Source of the DNA: Corynebacterium lemuris
Lineage (GTDB): Bacteria; Actinomycetota; Actinomycetes; Mycobacteriales; Mycobacteriaceae
Assembly: GCF_024919295.1 (NCBI RefSeq)
Contig: NZ_JANWTC010000007.1
Location: forward strand, 62,001 to 126,000
Direction: 5' to 3'
Length of the DNA: 64,000 nucleotides
The position numbers were made by a program, and so were the translations under genes. Below, in pieces: positions 8,102-15,664 of this stretch. The notes under the pieces are model-generated. The model saw only the letters and a list, made by a program, of their open reading frames with translations. It was not told the origin of the DNA and did no database searches. Every line of letters begins with the position of its first letter. Position 1 is the stretch's first letter.

Positions 8102-9517
8102 CTATTGGTAGCTGAAGCTGCGGATGGTGGCGAAGGCCAGGCGGAGGGCACCGGCGTCCTTGCGGCCGGGTTGGCCGGGGTATTCCACACCGGAGTTGAG
8201 GTCGAGTCCGAGGCAGCCGACGGCGAGTGCGTCAGTGAGGTTGGCGGGGCTCAGTCCGCCGGCGAGCAGGCTGTGCTGCTTCACCTCGGCGGGGATGGTC
8301 GACCAGTCGAAGGTGGTGCCGGTGCCGCCGCCGCCGGAATCGAGGACGAGCTTATCGACGTCCCCCGCGATCGCCGTGGCCACCTCTCCCCCGGTCTCCG
8401 CGGTCATGGAGACCGCGCGCCAGACCTCGGTGCCCTCGGGCACCTCGGCACGGGCGGTGGTGATGAGGGCGCGCTCGGCCGCTACCGACCCCTGGTACGG
8501 AGCATGGAGCTGGACCGCGCCGACACCGTCGAGGCAGAGCGCAGCGAAACCGGAGGTGCGGCGTGAGACGGCGACGTACTTCAGACTGCCCTCGGCGCCG
8601 ATGATCTGCTCCGCGGTTTCACGTGAAACATTGCGCTTCGATGTCTCGTCGAAGATGAGTCCGCCGTAGACGGCACCGGCTGCCGCGGCGGCCTGGGCGG
8701 CCGTCGGTGAAGTGAGTCCGCAGACCTTGTTCGGGCCGTAGACGAGCTCGCGGGCGGCCAGATCGATGTCCGGCTGGGAGGTCAACTGCGAGCCGACGAG
8801 GAAACCGTTGGAGTGTCCGCCGAGCCGCCGCACGGTCTCACTGTCACGGATTCCGGATTCGGAGACCACCACCGCGTCCTCCGGGAGCAGTGCCGCCAGG
8901 CGGGCGGAGCGGTCCAGGTCGATGGACAGGTCGTGGAGGTTGCGGTGGTTGATGCCGAAGATCTTCGCGCCGAGACGGACGGCACGCTCGGTCTCCTCCT
9001 CGTCGATGACCTCGGTGAGGATGTCGAGGTCGTAGCGGGCGGCGACGTCGGCGAGCGCGGTGTACTCATCGTCGGAGAGCACGGAGAGCATGAGCAGGAT
9101 GGCGTCGGCACCGAAATAGCGGGCGGCGTGGACCTGGACCTCGTCGATGATGAAGTCCTTGCACAGCACCGGCAGGTGCGAGGAGGAGGCGACGGTGGCC
9201 AGGTGGTCGTAGTCGCCGCCGAAGCGGTCGGGCTCACAGAGCACGGAGATGCCCGAGGCATAGCGCGAGTAGACGCGCGCGATGGCACCCGGCTCGTAGT
9301 GCTCGCGGATCATGCCGAGGGAGGGTGAGGAGGACTTGCACTCCATGATGAAGCGGTTACCCCCGCGGCCGTCAGCACGCAGGGTGTCGTAGAGGGAGCG
9401 GGTGGATTTCGTCAGGGTGGACAGGTCCACGTGGGCGATGCGCGCCCGGATCTCCTCGAGATGGCCGCGGCGGCCCTCGACGATACCCTCCAGAACGGTC
9501 GGAAGTTTATGCGCCAT
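8102..9517 (-). CDS. trpC: Bifunctional indole-3-glycerol phosphate synthase / phosphoribosylanthranilate isomerase
   Basis: A 471-residue fusion carrying out two consecutive steps of tryptophan synthesis. The N-terminal IGPS domain (about 1-260) shows [44 protein letters not shown] and VVSESGIRD. The C-terminal PRAI domain (about 265-471) shows [31 protein letters not shown] and [10 protein letters not shown]. The ATG at 9517 has AAGGGA upstream and overlaps the trpD stop by 11 bp; a longer frame reaching 9751 is not needed. A parS-like site (8615-8630) lies inside the isomerase part. Fused trpCF is typical of Corynebacterium and of enterobacteria. Confidence 0.96.
   Translation of the reverse strand: MAHKLPTVLEGIVEGRRGHLEEIRARIAHVDLSTLTKSTRSLYDTLRADGRGGNRFIMECKSSSPSLGMIREHYEPGAIARVYSRYASGISVLCEPDRFGGDYDHLATVASSSHLPVLCKDFIIDEVQVHAARYFGADAILLMLSVLSDDEYTALADVAARYDLDILTEVIDEEETERAVRLGAKIFGINHRNLHDLSIDLDRSARLAALLPEDAVVVSESGIRDSETVRRLGGHSNGFLVGSQLTSQPDIDLAARELVYGPNKVCGLTSPTAAQAAAAAGAVYGGLIFDETSKRNVSRETAEQIIGAEGSLKYVAVSRRTSGFAALCLDGVGAVQLHAPYQGSVAAERALITTARAEVPEGTEVWRAVSMTAETGGEVATAIAGDVDKLVLDSGGGGTGTTFDWSTIPAEVKQHSLLAGGLSPANLTDALAVGCLGLDLNSGVEYPGQPGRKDAGALRLAFATIRSFSYQ
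8615..8630. promoter_or_regulatory. parS: parS-like ParB-binding site inside trpCF
   Basis: GGTTTCACGTGAAACA matches the parS consensus at 15 of 16 positions, differing only in the first base. It is in frame within the isomerase half, encoding the ETAEQI / NVSRE region. Confidence 0.8.
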
Positions 9518-10535
9518 AATCGGTCCCTTCATGCTTGTTGAGCCACTCCCCCACTGTCCCGTCCGCGATGAGCTTGAGCGCCAGTTCGGTGCCCTCCCGC
9601 AGGGAGTCGACGCGGGAGTTGAGGTAGAACATCGCGCCGGCGTTGACGGCCACGGCGTCGCGGTGCGCGGTCGGGCCGGTGCCGTTGAAGATCGCGCGCA
9701 TGTGGCGGGCGTTCTCCTCCCCATCACCGCCGACGAGGTCCTCGAGCGCACACTTCTCGACGCCCAGTTCCTCCGGCGTCACCTCGTAGGTGATGATCTC
9801 CCCGTCCGCCTGCAGCTCCCACACGGTGGTGGTGCCGTGGACGGCGATCTCATCGGTGCCGGCGCCGTGGACGACAAGTGCGCGGGAACGGCCGAGCTCC
9901 CCGAAGACCTCCGCGAGCATCTGGCCGTGGGCGGGGTTGGCCACACCCATGATCTGGAATTCCGGGCGCACCGGGGAGAGCAGCGGGCCGAGGACGTTGA
10001 AGATGGTGGGCACCTTCAACGCCTTGCGCACCGGCTGGGCGTGCGCGATGGCCGGGTTGTAGGCCGGGGCGAAGAGGAAGGTGAAGTTGGAGGCCTCGAA
10101 CCAGCGTTGGGCACGTTCCGGATCCAGATCCAGGGGGATGTTCAGGGCCTCCAGCACATCGGCGGAACCGGACTTGGAGGACACGGAACGGTTGCCGTGT
10201 TTGACCACCTTCAGTCCCCCGGCCGCCGCGACGAGGGAGGCGCCGGTGGTGATGTTGATGGTGTTGGCGCCGTCACCTCCGGTGCCCGCGGTATCCAGGA
10301 CCCCCTTTCCCGGGACCGGGAAGGGGCGGCCGGCGTTGAGGAAGGCCTTGGCGGCGCCGGCGATGTCGGCGAAGGTCTCACCGCGGGTGCGGATGGTGGC
10401 CAGCAGCGCCGCGATGTGGACGTCGTCGTATTCACCGATGGTCATCGGCGTGAAGACCTCGACGGCGTCCTCGACGGTGGGGGCCGGGTTGTCCAGGTAC
10501 CTGATCAGCACCTGCAGGTTGTCGGGGTGGGTCAT
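9507..10535 (-). CDS. trpD: Anthranilate phosphoribosyltransferase
   Basis: A 342-residue enzyme transferring phosphoribose from PRPP to anthranilate. Hallmarks are the PRPP-binding DTAGTGGDGANTINITTGASLVAA segment near residue 80, KHGNRSVSSKSGSADVLEAL, FLFAPAYNPAIAHAQPVRKAL and FNVLGPLLSPVRP. The ATG at 10535 has AAGGAAGG upstream. Its A is shared with the trpG TGA stop (TGATG), so trpG and trpD are coupled. The gene ends by overlapping the first codons of trpCF. The in-frame upstream ATG at 10583 is unlikely because it lies inside trpG. Confidence 0.96.
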   Translation of the reverse strand: MTHPDNLQVLIRYLDNPAPTVEDAVEVFTPMTIGEYDDVHIAALLATIRTRGETFADIAGAAKAFLNAGRPFPVPGKGVLDTAGTGGDGANTINITTGASLVAAAGGLKVVKHGNRSVSSKSGSADVLEALNIPLDLDPERAQRWFEASNFTFLFAPAYNPAIAHAQPVRKALKVPTIFNVLGPLLSPVRPEFQIMGVANPAHGQMLAEVFGELGRSRALVVHGAGTDEIAVHGTTTVWELQADGEIITYEVTPEELGVEKCALEDLVGGDGEENARHMRAIFNGTGPTAHRDAVAVNAGAMFYLNSRVDSLREGTELALKLIADGTVGEWLNKHEGTDYGA

Positions 10536-11173
10536 CAGCGGGAACCTTCCTTCTGGGAAATACTGAGCAACTGGCTGACGCAACGCGTCAGGATGATCGG
10601 TCCGGAGGGGCTGAGCACGCTCTCGGGGTGGAACTGCAGGCCGATGGCCATGCCGTCCGGAGTCTCGGCGGCCATGACGACATCACCGATCTCCGTCTCC
10701 GTGGTGGCCAGCGGATGCATGCCCGCCGCCTCGCGGCAGCCGAGGGAGTGGTAGCGGGCGACCGGCACGAGGCGGCCGACCTTGCCCGGCAGGTCAGCGT
10801 CGACGGCCAGCCCGGCGAAGACGGGGTGTTCCACACCGGCGTCGGTGAGGGTCATCGGCACGGAGACACCGTGGACGGGGCCGCAGGGTTCGACCTTTCC
10901 GCCGTGGTGCTCGAGCAGGGCCTGGAAACCCAAGCAGATGCCGAGCACCGGAATATTGCCGATCACCTGTTCGATGAGTGGCAGCAGGTTGCCGGCGGTG
11001 GCCGGGTAACCCGGGCCGGGCGAGAGGCAGATCAGGTCGGGCTCCGCCGCGAGCACCTCCGCCACCGTGACGGTGTTGCGGAAGACGGTGCAGCGGTACC
11101 CGGCCTCGGCGAAGGCGTCGACGAGGTTGTAGACGAAGCTGTCGTGGTTGTCGATGAGGACGATGTGCGTCAT
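10535..11173 (-). CDS. trpG: Anthranilate synthase component II (glutamine amidotransferase)
   Basis: A 212-residue class I glutamine amidotransferase that supplies ammonia to TrpE. The N-terminus IVLIDNHDSFVYNLVDAF, the oxyanion loop LSPGPGYP, the nucleophile elbow LGICLGFQALLEHHGG with catalytic Cys, and the His/Glu pair LQFHPESVLS are all intact. It starts inside the end of trpE (4-bp ATGA overlap) and ends by sharing a base with the trpD start codon. Confidence 0.96.
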   Translation of the reverse strand: MTHIVLIDNHDSFVYNLVDAFAEAGYRCTVFRNTVTVAEVLAAEPDLICLSPGPGYPATAGNLLPLIEQVIGNIPVLGICLGFQALLEHHGGKVEPCGPVHGVSVPMTLTDAGVEHPVFAGLAVDADLPGKVGRLVPVARYHSLGCREAAGMHPLATTETEIGDVVMAAETPDGMAIGLQFHPESVLSPSGPIILTRCVSQLLSISQKEGSR

Positions 11174-12723
11174 CGGATCACCTCCAGGGTGGAATCCGCG
11201 GCGAGCGCGATGGCGTTGAGTACGGCATAGGCCTTCTGCAGGGTCTCGTCGGCCTCGGACTGGGGGTTGGAGTCGCGGACCACGCCGGCGCCGGCCTGGA
11301 CGGAGGCGGTGCCGTCCTGCACGAAGGCGGAACGGATGACGATGCAGTTGTCCATGTCGCCGTTACCCCGGATGTAGCCGATGGCACCGCCGTAGGAGCC
11401 GCGGCGCCGTTTCTCGACGCCCCGCAGCAGCTCCATCGCGCGGATCTTCGGCGCCCCCGACAGGGTGCCCATGTTCATGCAGGCCCGGTAGGCGTCCAGG
11501 GCGTCGAGCTCCGGGTCCAGCGTCGCCGTCACCCGGGAGACCAGGTGCATGACGCGGGAGTAGCGGTCGACCTGCAGCAGGTCGGCGACCCGGCGCGTGG
11601 CCGGGACGGCGACGCGGGCGAGGTCGTTGCGGGCGAGGTCGACGAGCATGGTGTGCTCGGCGATCTCCTTGGCGTCGGTACGCAGCTCGAGCTCCATGCG
11701 GATGTCGAGCTCGTCGTTGACGGAGCCGTCCGGGTTCAGGCCGCGGGGGCGGGTGCCGGCGATGGGGTAGAGCTGGACCTCGCGGGTGGCGGAGTCGAAT
11801 TTGAGGTTCGATTCCGGTGAGGCGCCGAACAGTTCGAAGGGGCGGCCGTTGGTACCGGTGCCGCGCTGGTAGAACATGTACGGGCTGGGGTTGGTCTCCC
11901 GCAGCTGCCGGTAGGCGGCGAAGGCGTCGGGGCAGGGCGCGGTGAAGGTCCGGGCGGGTACGACCTGGTAGATGTCGCCGTTGTGGATGTTCTGCTTGAG
12001 TCCCTCGACCTGCCCCCGGAATTCCGCGTCGGGGATGTCGGCGGTGACCTGGAGGACGTCCGAATGGTGGACCGTGGGCTGGTAGGTGTGTTCGGCGGCG
12101 TCGATGAGCGCGGCGAGTTCATCGAGGCGGTCCGCGAGATCGTCCTCGGCCAGGGAGACACCGGTCAGGTGCGCGGTCTGGTCACCGTGGTTGATGGTGA
12201 GCACGATCTCGGCGAGCACGAACTGGTAGTCCGGGTAGGTGTTGGTGCTCTCCCCCACCGCCGGCAGTTCCTCGAAGGTCTCCAGGAAGTCGAAGGCGAT
12301 GCCCCCGGCCAGCATGGGCAGGGTGTGGCTCGGGTCCGCGTAGCCGGCGTCCCGGGTCAGGGCGCGCAGCGGTTCGACGGGGCTGACGGCGGTGAGGCGC
12401 TCCCGCTCGTCGACGGCGTGGGTGCGCGGGAAGGTGAAGGTGTCGCGGCCGTATTCGGCCAGCTGCTCGTTGAGCTTCCCGACGATCACCTCACCCGAGG
12501 CCGTCAACGGTGTCACTGTCACCGACTGGCCGGTGCAGGTCAGCCGCACCGAGGAGGTCAGCACCGCGACGGAGGAGATCCCCGACTTCGTGGTGATGTC
12601 CGCGGATTCCAGGAGAACGGAATCATCGGCGGTGGTGCCGCCGAGGTGGGCGAACAGGCCGGAGGCGTCTGCGTGGTAGCGCACCTGACGGGTTAGCACC
12701 ACTGGTGGGGAACTGCTGGTCAT
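11170..12723 (-). CDS. trpE: Anthranilate synthase component I
   Basis: A 517-residue chorismate-using enzyme that makes anthranilate with TrpG and is the committed step to tryptophan. The allosteric LLES element is present near residue 37 (DSVLLESADITTKSG), so feedback inhibition by tryptophan is expected. The catalytic C-terminal half shows QVVPARTF, PYMFYQ, LFGASPESNLKF, PIAGTRPRG, EHTMLVDLARND, VMHLVSRVTATL and GTLSGAPKIRAMELL. It is the first structural gene, about 150 bp downstream of the leader peptide, with the attenuator hairpin between. Confidence 0.96.
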   Translation of the reverse strand: MTSSSPPVVLTRQVRYHADASGLFAHLGGTTADDSVLLESADITTKSGISSVAVLTSSVRLTCTGQSVTVTPLTASGEVIVGKLNEQLAEYGRDTFTFPRTHAVDERERLTAVSPVEPLRALTRDAGYADPSHTLPMLAGGIAFDFLETFEELPAVGESTNTYPDYQFVLAEIVLTINHGDQTAHLTGVSLAEDDLADRLDELAALIDAAEHTYQPTVHHSDVLQVTADIPDAEFRGQVEGLKQNIHNGDIYQVVPARTFTAPCPDAFAAYRQLRETNPSPYMFYQRGTGTNGRPFELFGASPESNLKFDSATREVQLYPIAGTRPRGLNPDGSVNDELDIRMELELRTDAKEIAEHTMLVDLARNDLARVAVPATRRVADLLQVDRYSRVMHLVSRVTATLDPELDALDAYRACMNMGTLSGAPKIRAMELLRGVEKRRRGSYGGAIGYIRGNGDMDNCIVIRSAFVQDGTASVQAGAGVVRDSNPQSEADETLQKAYAVLNAIALAADSTLEVIR

Positions 12724-12794
12724 CTGGGTATTCTACTTTCCTGGGGGCGGGTGGGTCATTCGTGCTTCCCGCTGCCGGCCAGGTGGTGTACCCG

Positions 12795-12840
12795 AGAAAA
12801 ATACAGGGCCCGCAGCGCTTCCTGGGAAGACGGCGGGCCT
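12795..12840 (-). terminator. Transcription attenuator of the trp operon
   Basis: On the minus strand GGCCCGC pairs with GCGGGCC around an 19-nt loop that contains a smaller stem, followed by TGTATTTTTCT. It lies between trpL and trpE, the position expected for an intrinsic terminator whose formation depends on ribosome stalling at the leader Trp codons. Confidence 0.75.
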
Positions 12841-12871
12841 GGGATGGAGTGCAACACGTGTGGCTCGCCGG

Positions 12872-12922
12872 TTAAGCGCGCCACCACCACTGGGTGCTTC
12901 GGAGAGAAGTCGAGTTGTTCAC
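12872..12922 (-). CDS. trpL: trp operon leader peptide with three consecutive Trp codons
   Basis: A 16-residue peptide, VNNSTSLRSTQWWWRA in one-letter code, initiated at GTG (12922) and stopped by TAA. The TGGTGGTGG triplet near its end is the classical tryptophan sensor of attenuation: stalling at these codons when charged tRNA-Trp is scarce should prevent the downstream terminator. There is no ribosome binding site, and the promoter -10 ends 7 nt before the GTG, so the leader mRNA appears leaderless. It is too short for ordinary gene callers. It precedes trpE by about 150 bp. Confidence 0.85.
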   Translation of the reverse strand: MNNSTSLRSTQWWWRA

Positions 12923-12929
12923 GTCACAG

Positions 12930-12958
12930 ACGTTAATGCCCTGTCGGGCATGACGCAA
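12930..12958 (-). promoter_or_regulatory. trp operon promoter
   Basis: On the minus strand TTGCGT (12953-12958), a 17-bp spacer and TAACGT (12930-12935) form a sigma-A-type promoter. The predicted start, 8 bases past the -10, is the G of the trpL GTG. Confidence 0.65.
12936..12951. promoter_or_regulatory. Inverted repeat in the trp promoter spacer, candidate operator
   Basis: ATGCCC-TGTC-GGGCAT fills almost exactly the space between the -35 and -10 elements. A protein bound here would block RNA polymerase. Corynebacterial trp operons are known to receive control beyond attenuation, for example from the IclR-type LtbR, but this palindrome cannot be assigned to a regulator from sequence. Confidence 0.4.
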
Positions 12959-12977
12959 CTCCACCGGGGGCAGAGAC

Positions 12978-13424
12978 CTACTGCTGGTCTGCCTGGCTGG
13001 CGGCACGACGCAGGGCGTCGATGTCCACTTCGGGGGTCTCAGCGGGGGCACCGCAGTTGCAGTTCCCGCCGCAGCCGTCCCCGGAGTCCTCGCCGGCGTC
13101 GAGAAGCGAGGCCTTCTGCGCACCGACGTGGGCGCCCAGGCTCATGGCCACCAGGGCGACGAGGATGGTGAAGACGGTGAACAGCCACATCCAGCCCCCC
13201 GACACGAGGCCGATGAGGCCACCGAAGAGCAGGGCCACGCCACCGAAGGTCCAGACCGGGCCGGCGGCGGCGTGCGCGGTCCGCCAGGTCTCCTCGGATT
13301 TACGGACCTCGGGGATCCGCATGCCGATGATGGAGTTGCCCGGCAACTTCTTCGTCCAGGAGATCACCCCGAACAGGATCAGGCACAGGGCGAGGATGAT
13401 CAGAACCAGAGCGATGACCGTCAT
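12978..13424 (-). CDS. SdpI-family membrane protein with Cys-rich tail
   Basis: A 148-residue protein. An N-terminal helix (MTVIALVLIILALCLILFGVI) is followed by LPGNSIIGMRIPEVRKSEETWRTAHAAAGP, the signature loop of SdpI/YhfL-type proteins. Two further helices follow (VWTFGGVALLFGGLIGLVSG and WMWLFTVFTILVALVAMSLGA). The cytoplasmic or external tail contains CGGNCNC, a possible metal-binding cluster, and an acidic end. In Bacillus SdpI confers immunity to a toxin, but most family members have no assigned role. It starts leaderless (TAGACT, 8 nt, ATG) and is divergent from the symporter gene. Confidence 0.72.
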   Translation of the reverse strand: MTVIALVLIILALCLILFGVISWTKKLPGNSIIGMRIPEVRKSEETWRTAHAAAGPVWTFGGVALLFGGLIGLVSGGWMWLFTVFTILVALVAMSLGAHVGAQKASLLDAGEDSGDGCGGNCNCGAPAETPEVDIDALRRAASQADQQ

Positions 13425-13432
13425 AACGGCTC

Positions 13433-13454
13433 AGTCTATCCGGTGCAGTAGATT
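13433..13454. promoter_or_regulatory. Back-to-back -10 elements of two divergent leaderless genes
   Basis: Minus strand TAGACT (13433-13438) ends 8 nt before the SdpI-like start at 13424. Plus strand TAGATT (13449-13454) ends 7 nt before the symporter ATG at 13462. Only 37 bp separate the two start codons, so each promoter must lie partly in the other's transcribed region. Confidence 0.5.
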
Positions 13455-13461
13455 TTCTGGT

Positions 13462-14676
13462 ATGGACCTCAAGCGCCTCAGCTCATCGCTGCTGTTCTGG
13501 GTGGTCGTCGCGATCATCCTGGGCATCATCTGCAGCCTCTTCTTCCCGGAATGGTTGGCCCGGGTTTTCATCACCTTCAACAGCCTCTTCGGCGGTTTCC
13601 TCGGATTCTTCGTCCCTGTACTCATCTTCGCCCTGATCACTCCCGCGATCGCGGGCCTGGGCCGGGGGGCCGGGAAGTGGTTGGCCATCACCACCGCCAT
13701 CGCCTACGCCTCGACGATCCTGTCGGGTCTGCTCGGTTACGCGGTCGCGGTCGGTCTCTTCCCCAGCCTGCTGGCGGGGCAGACAGTGAACACCGTCGAG
13801 GAGTCGGAGTCGGCCCTCACCAGCTACTTCTCCATCGAGATGCCGCCACCCTTCGAGATCATGACCGCCCTGCTGCTGGCCTTCTGCCTGGGTGTGGCCA
13901 TGACGGTGGTCAAGTCCGACACCATGTACGCGCTCAGCCGGGATCTGGAGCGGGTGGTCATGAAGGTGATCTCCGCCTTCGTCATACCGCTGCTGCCGGT
14001 GTTCATCTTCGGCATGTTCCTCTCCCTGGGCATGGACGGCAACCTCGGCGCGACGATGGTGGCCTTCGGCAAGGTGATCGTGGTCGCCGTGGTCATGACC
14101 TTCATCTTCCTTGCCGTGCTCTTCGGGGTTGCGGGTGCCGTCGCGAAGGTGAACCCCTTCGTGGCCTTCAAGAACATGCTGCCCGCCTACGCCACCGCGC
14201 TGGGCACCTCCTCCTCCGCCGCGACGATCCCGGTCAGCTACAAGTCCACCCTGCGCAACCGGGTCGACCCCAACGTCGCCGGTTTCGTCATCCCGCTGTG
14301 CGCGACCATCCATCTCGGCGGCTCGATGATGAAGATCGTCCTCTTCGCCTTCGCCATCGTCCAGATGGCCGGCATCGAGGTCTCCCCGGGCATGGCCATC
14401 GGCTTCCTGCTCATGCTCGGCGTGACCATGATCGCGGCCCCCGGTGTGCCGGGTGGGGCCATCATGGCCGCCGTCGGTCTGCTCTCCTCCATGCTGGGCT
14501 TCACCGACGCCCAGGTGGCGCTGATGATCGCCGCCTACATCGCCATCGACTCCTTCGGCACCGCCGCCAACGTCACCGGTGACGGCGCGATCGCGCTGAT
14601 CATCAACCGCTTCGCCAAGGGCAAGATCAACAAGGTCCGTGAGGTCGAGACCGTCGAGCCTGAGCCCGTACAGTAG
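13462..14676 (+). CDS. Dicarboxylate/amino acid:cation symporter (DAACS family)
   Basis: A 404-residue membrane carrier. The protein begins MDLKRLSSSLLFWVVVAIILG and has about eight membrane segments. The family's two reentrant-loop signatures are visible: a serine-rich ALGTSSSAATIPVS near residue 250 and the PGVPGGAIMAAVGLL stretch near 335, plus the motif AYIAIDSFGTAANVTGDGAIALI near the C-terminus that contributes to substrate and cation binding. It probably imports succinate-type dicarboxylates or acidic/neutral amino acids with Na+ or H+. The ATG at 13462, not an upstream ATG at 13021, fits the first helix and the -10 placement. A strong terminator follows. Confidence 0.88.
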   Translation: MDLKRLSSSLLFWVVVAIILGIICSLFFPEWLARVFITFNSLFGGFLGFFVPVLIFALITPAIAGLGRGAGKWLAITTAIAYASTILSGLLGYAVAVGLFPSLLAGQTVNTVEESESALTSYFSIEMPPPFEIMTALLLAFCLGVAMTVVKSDTMYALSRDLERVVMKVISAFVIPLLPVFIFGMFLSLGMDGNLGATMVAFGKVIVVAVVMTFIFLAVLFGVAGAVAKVNPFVAFKNMLPAYATALGTSSSAATIPVSYKSTLRNRVDPNVAGFVIPLCATIHLGGSMMKIVLFAFAIVQMAGIEVSPGMAIGFLLMLGVTMIAAPGVPGGAIMAAVGLLSSMLGFTDAQVALMIAAYIAIDSFGTAANVTGDGAIALIINRFAKGKINKVREVETVEPEPVQ

Positions 14677-14694
14677 CTCTCCCCATACTCCTCC

Positions 14695-14726
14695 AGGACC
14701 GCGAGTTTCTCGCGGTCCTTTTCTTT
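14695..14726. terminator. Bidirectional intrinsic terminator
   Basis: AGGACCGCGAG and CTCGCGGTCCT form an 11-bp stem with a TTT loop, followed by TTTCTTT on the plus strand. It separates the symporter gene from the convergent hypothetical gene. Confidence 0.9.
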
Positions 14727-14733
14727 GTTCGCC

Positions 14734-15084
14734 CTATTCCCCGCGGATCGTGCACCCGCTCGGGCCGTCCCAGCTCGGATAGATGGGCTGGACATCACCG
14801 GGGCCCGGCACCCGGAGCAGGTTGACCGAGGTGTAGAGCGCGGGTACGTCGGCGGTGTTCTCGATGGCCTGCAGTTTCACGGCGGCGTCGTGGAACTCCC
14901 GCAACCGCTCGGGATCGTGGTTCCACACCCGGTGGATCTGCTCGTCCATCTCGAAGATGAGCCAGTGCCCGTCCTGTCCGAGGACGGTGATCTGCTTGAT
15001 CTCGCCGGGTTTTTTCCAGGACAGTCCGGCCTGGATCCAGTGGACGGCGTGGCCTGGCCGGTAGTTGGTGCAGCGGTGGTGCAT
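14734..15084 (-). CDS. Conserved-looking hypothetical protein, 116 residues
   Basis: The protein starts MHHRCTNYRPGHAVHWIQAG and is soluble, with no signal peptide or membrane helix. It is rich in Trp and His (HWLIFEMDEQIHRVWNHDPERL). It ends with YPSWDGPSGCTIRGE. I do not recognise the family. The ATG at 15084 is supported by GGGGAGAA 7 nt upstream; the much longer open frame reaching 15690 runs antisense to the Rieske gene and is not credible. It is convergent with the symporter gene across a strong terminator, and monocistronic. Confidence 0.65.
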   Translation of the reverse strand: MHHRCTNYRPGHAVHWIQAGLSWKKPGEIKQITVLGQDGHWLIFEMDEQIHRVWNHDPERLREFHDAAVKLQAIENTADVPALYTSVNLLRVPGPGDVQPIYPSWDGPSGCTIRGE

Positions 15085-15272
15085 GGGAGTTCTCCCCGTG
15101 ATCGCATGTTTCCCGCACCGGTTCCTCCGGTGGGGCGGATCTTCCCTCGAGGGCACCGGTGGGCGATTCCACGGTTGCCAGTCAGCGTGTCGGGGGGCTT
15201 GTCGCTGAGCTTCTGGATCCTGGGGACACGATAGCACAGATCTAGACCAAGCTGTCTGAAGGGGGAGGGCGC

Positions 15273-15278
15273 TACCCT
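15273..15278 (+). promoter_or_regulatory. Candidate -10 element (TACCCT), leaderless
   Basis: TACCCT ends 7 nt before the ATG at 15286, with no ribosome binding site between. Confidence 0.35.
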
Positions 15279-15285
15279 GACCGGT

Positions 15286-15600
15286 ATGGAGAATTTCGTG
15301 CGCGTCGCAGCCGTGGAGGACCTCTCCCCCGGCTCCACCCTGCGGCTGGTGGATTTCGATCCGCCCGTCACCCTCGTCCGTGATCTCGGTGGTGACTTTC
15401 ACGCCCTCGACGATGCCTGCCCCCACGTCGGTGCCTCCCTCGTGCGGGGTGTCATCCACGAGGACGCTGTCATCGAGTGCCCCCTCCACCACGGCCTGTG
15501 GTGCCTGCGGACGGGTGAGCCGAGGAAGTATCCGGCGCGGGTCCCGGCCACCGTCCACCGCGTGGAGGTGCGCGACGGGGGCGTCTGGTTGTCCGCCTGA
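15286..15600 (+). CDS. Small Rieske [2Fe-2S] ferredoxin
   Basis: A 104-residue soluble Rieske protein of the dioxygenase-ferredoxin/NirD type. Cluster ligands are C-x-H in LDDACPHVGASLV and C-x2-H in ECPLHHGLWCL. The C-terminal beta sheet ends VHRVEVRDGGVWLSA. Such proteins shuttle electrons to a terminal oxygenase or serve as a subunit of nitrite reductase. No Rieske oxygenase or reductase gene is next to it. It is convergent with the flavoprotein hydroxylase gene 65 bp away, which does not need a ferredoxin. Its partner is therefore probably encoded elsewhere. Confidence 0.85.
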   Translation: MENFVRVAAVEDLSPGSTLRLVDFDPPVTLVRDLGGDFHALDDACPHVGASLVRGVIHEDAVIECPLHHGLWCLRTGEPRKYPARVPATVHRVEVRDGGVWLSA

Positions 15601-15664
15601 GACAGGAACGCACCCCGCCGCTCCGGGAAACGGATCAGCGGGGCGCGCGTGCAGCGGGGGTGGG

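Noticed and set aside
10535..10583. Upstream start for trpD at 10583
   Set aside because: It lies inside trpG, while the TGATG junction at 10535 has a good ribosome binding site and matches where TrpD homology begins.
12872..13123. 83-residue open frame ending in WWWRA
   Set aside because: Only the last 16 residues from the GTG at 12922 are the leader peptide. The rest overlaps the SdpI-like gene out of frame and lies upstream of the promoter.
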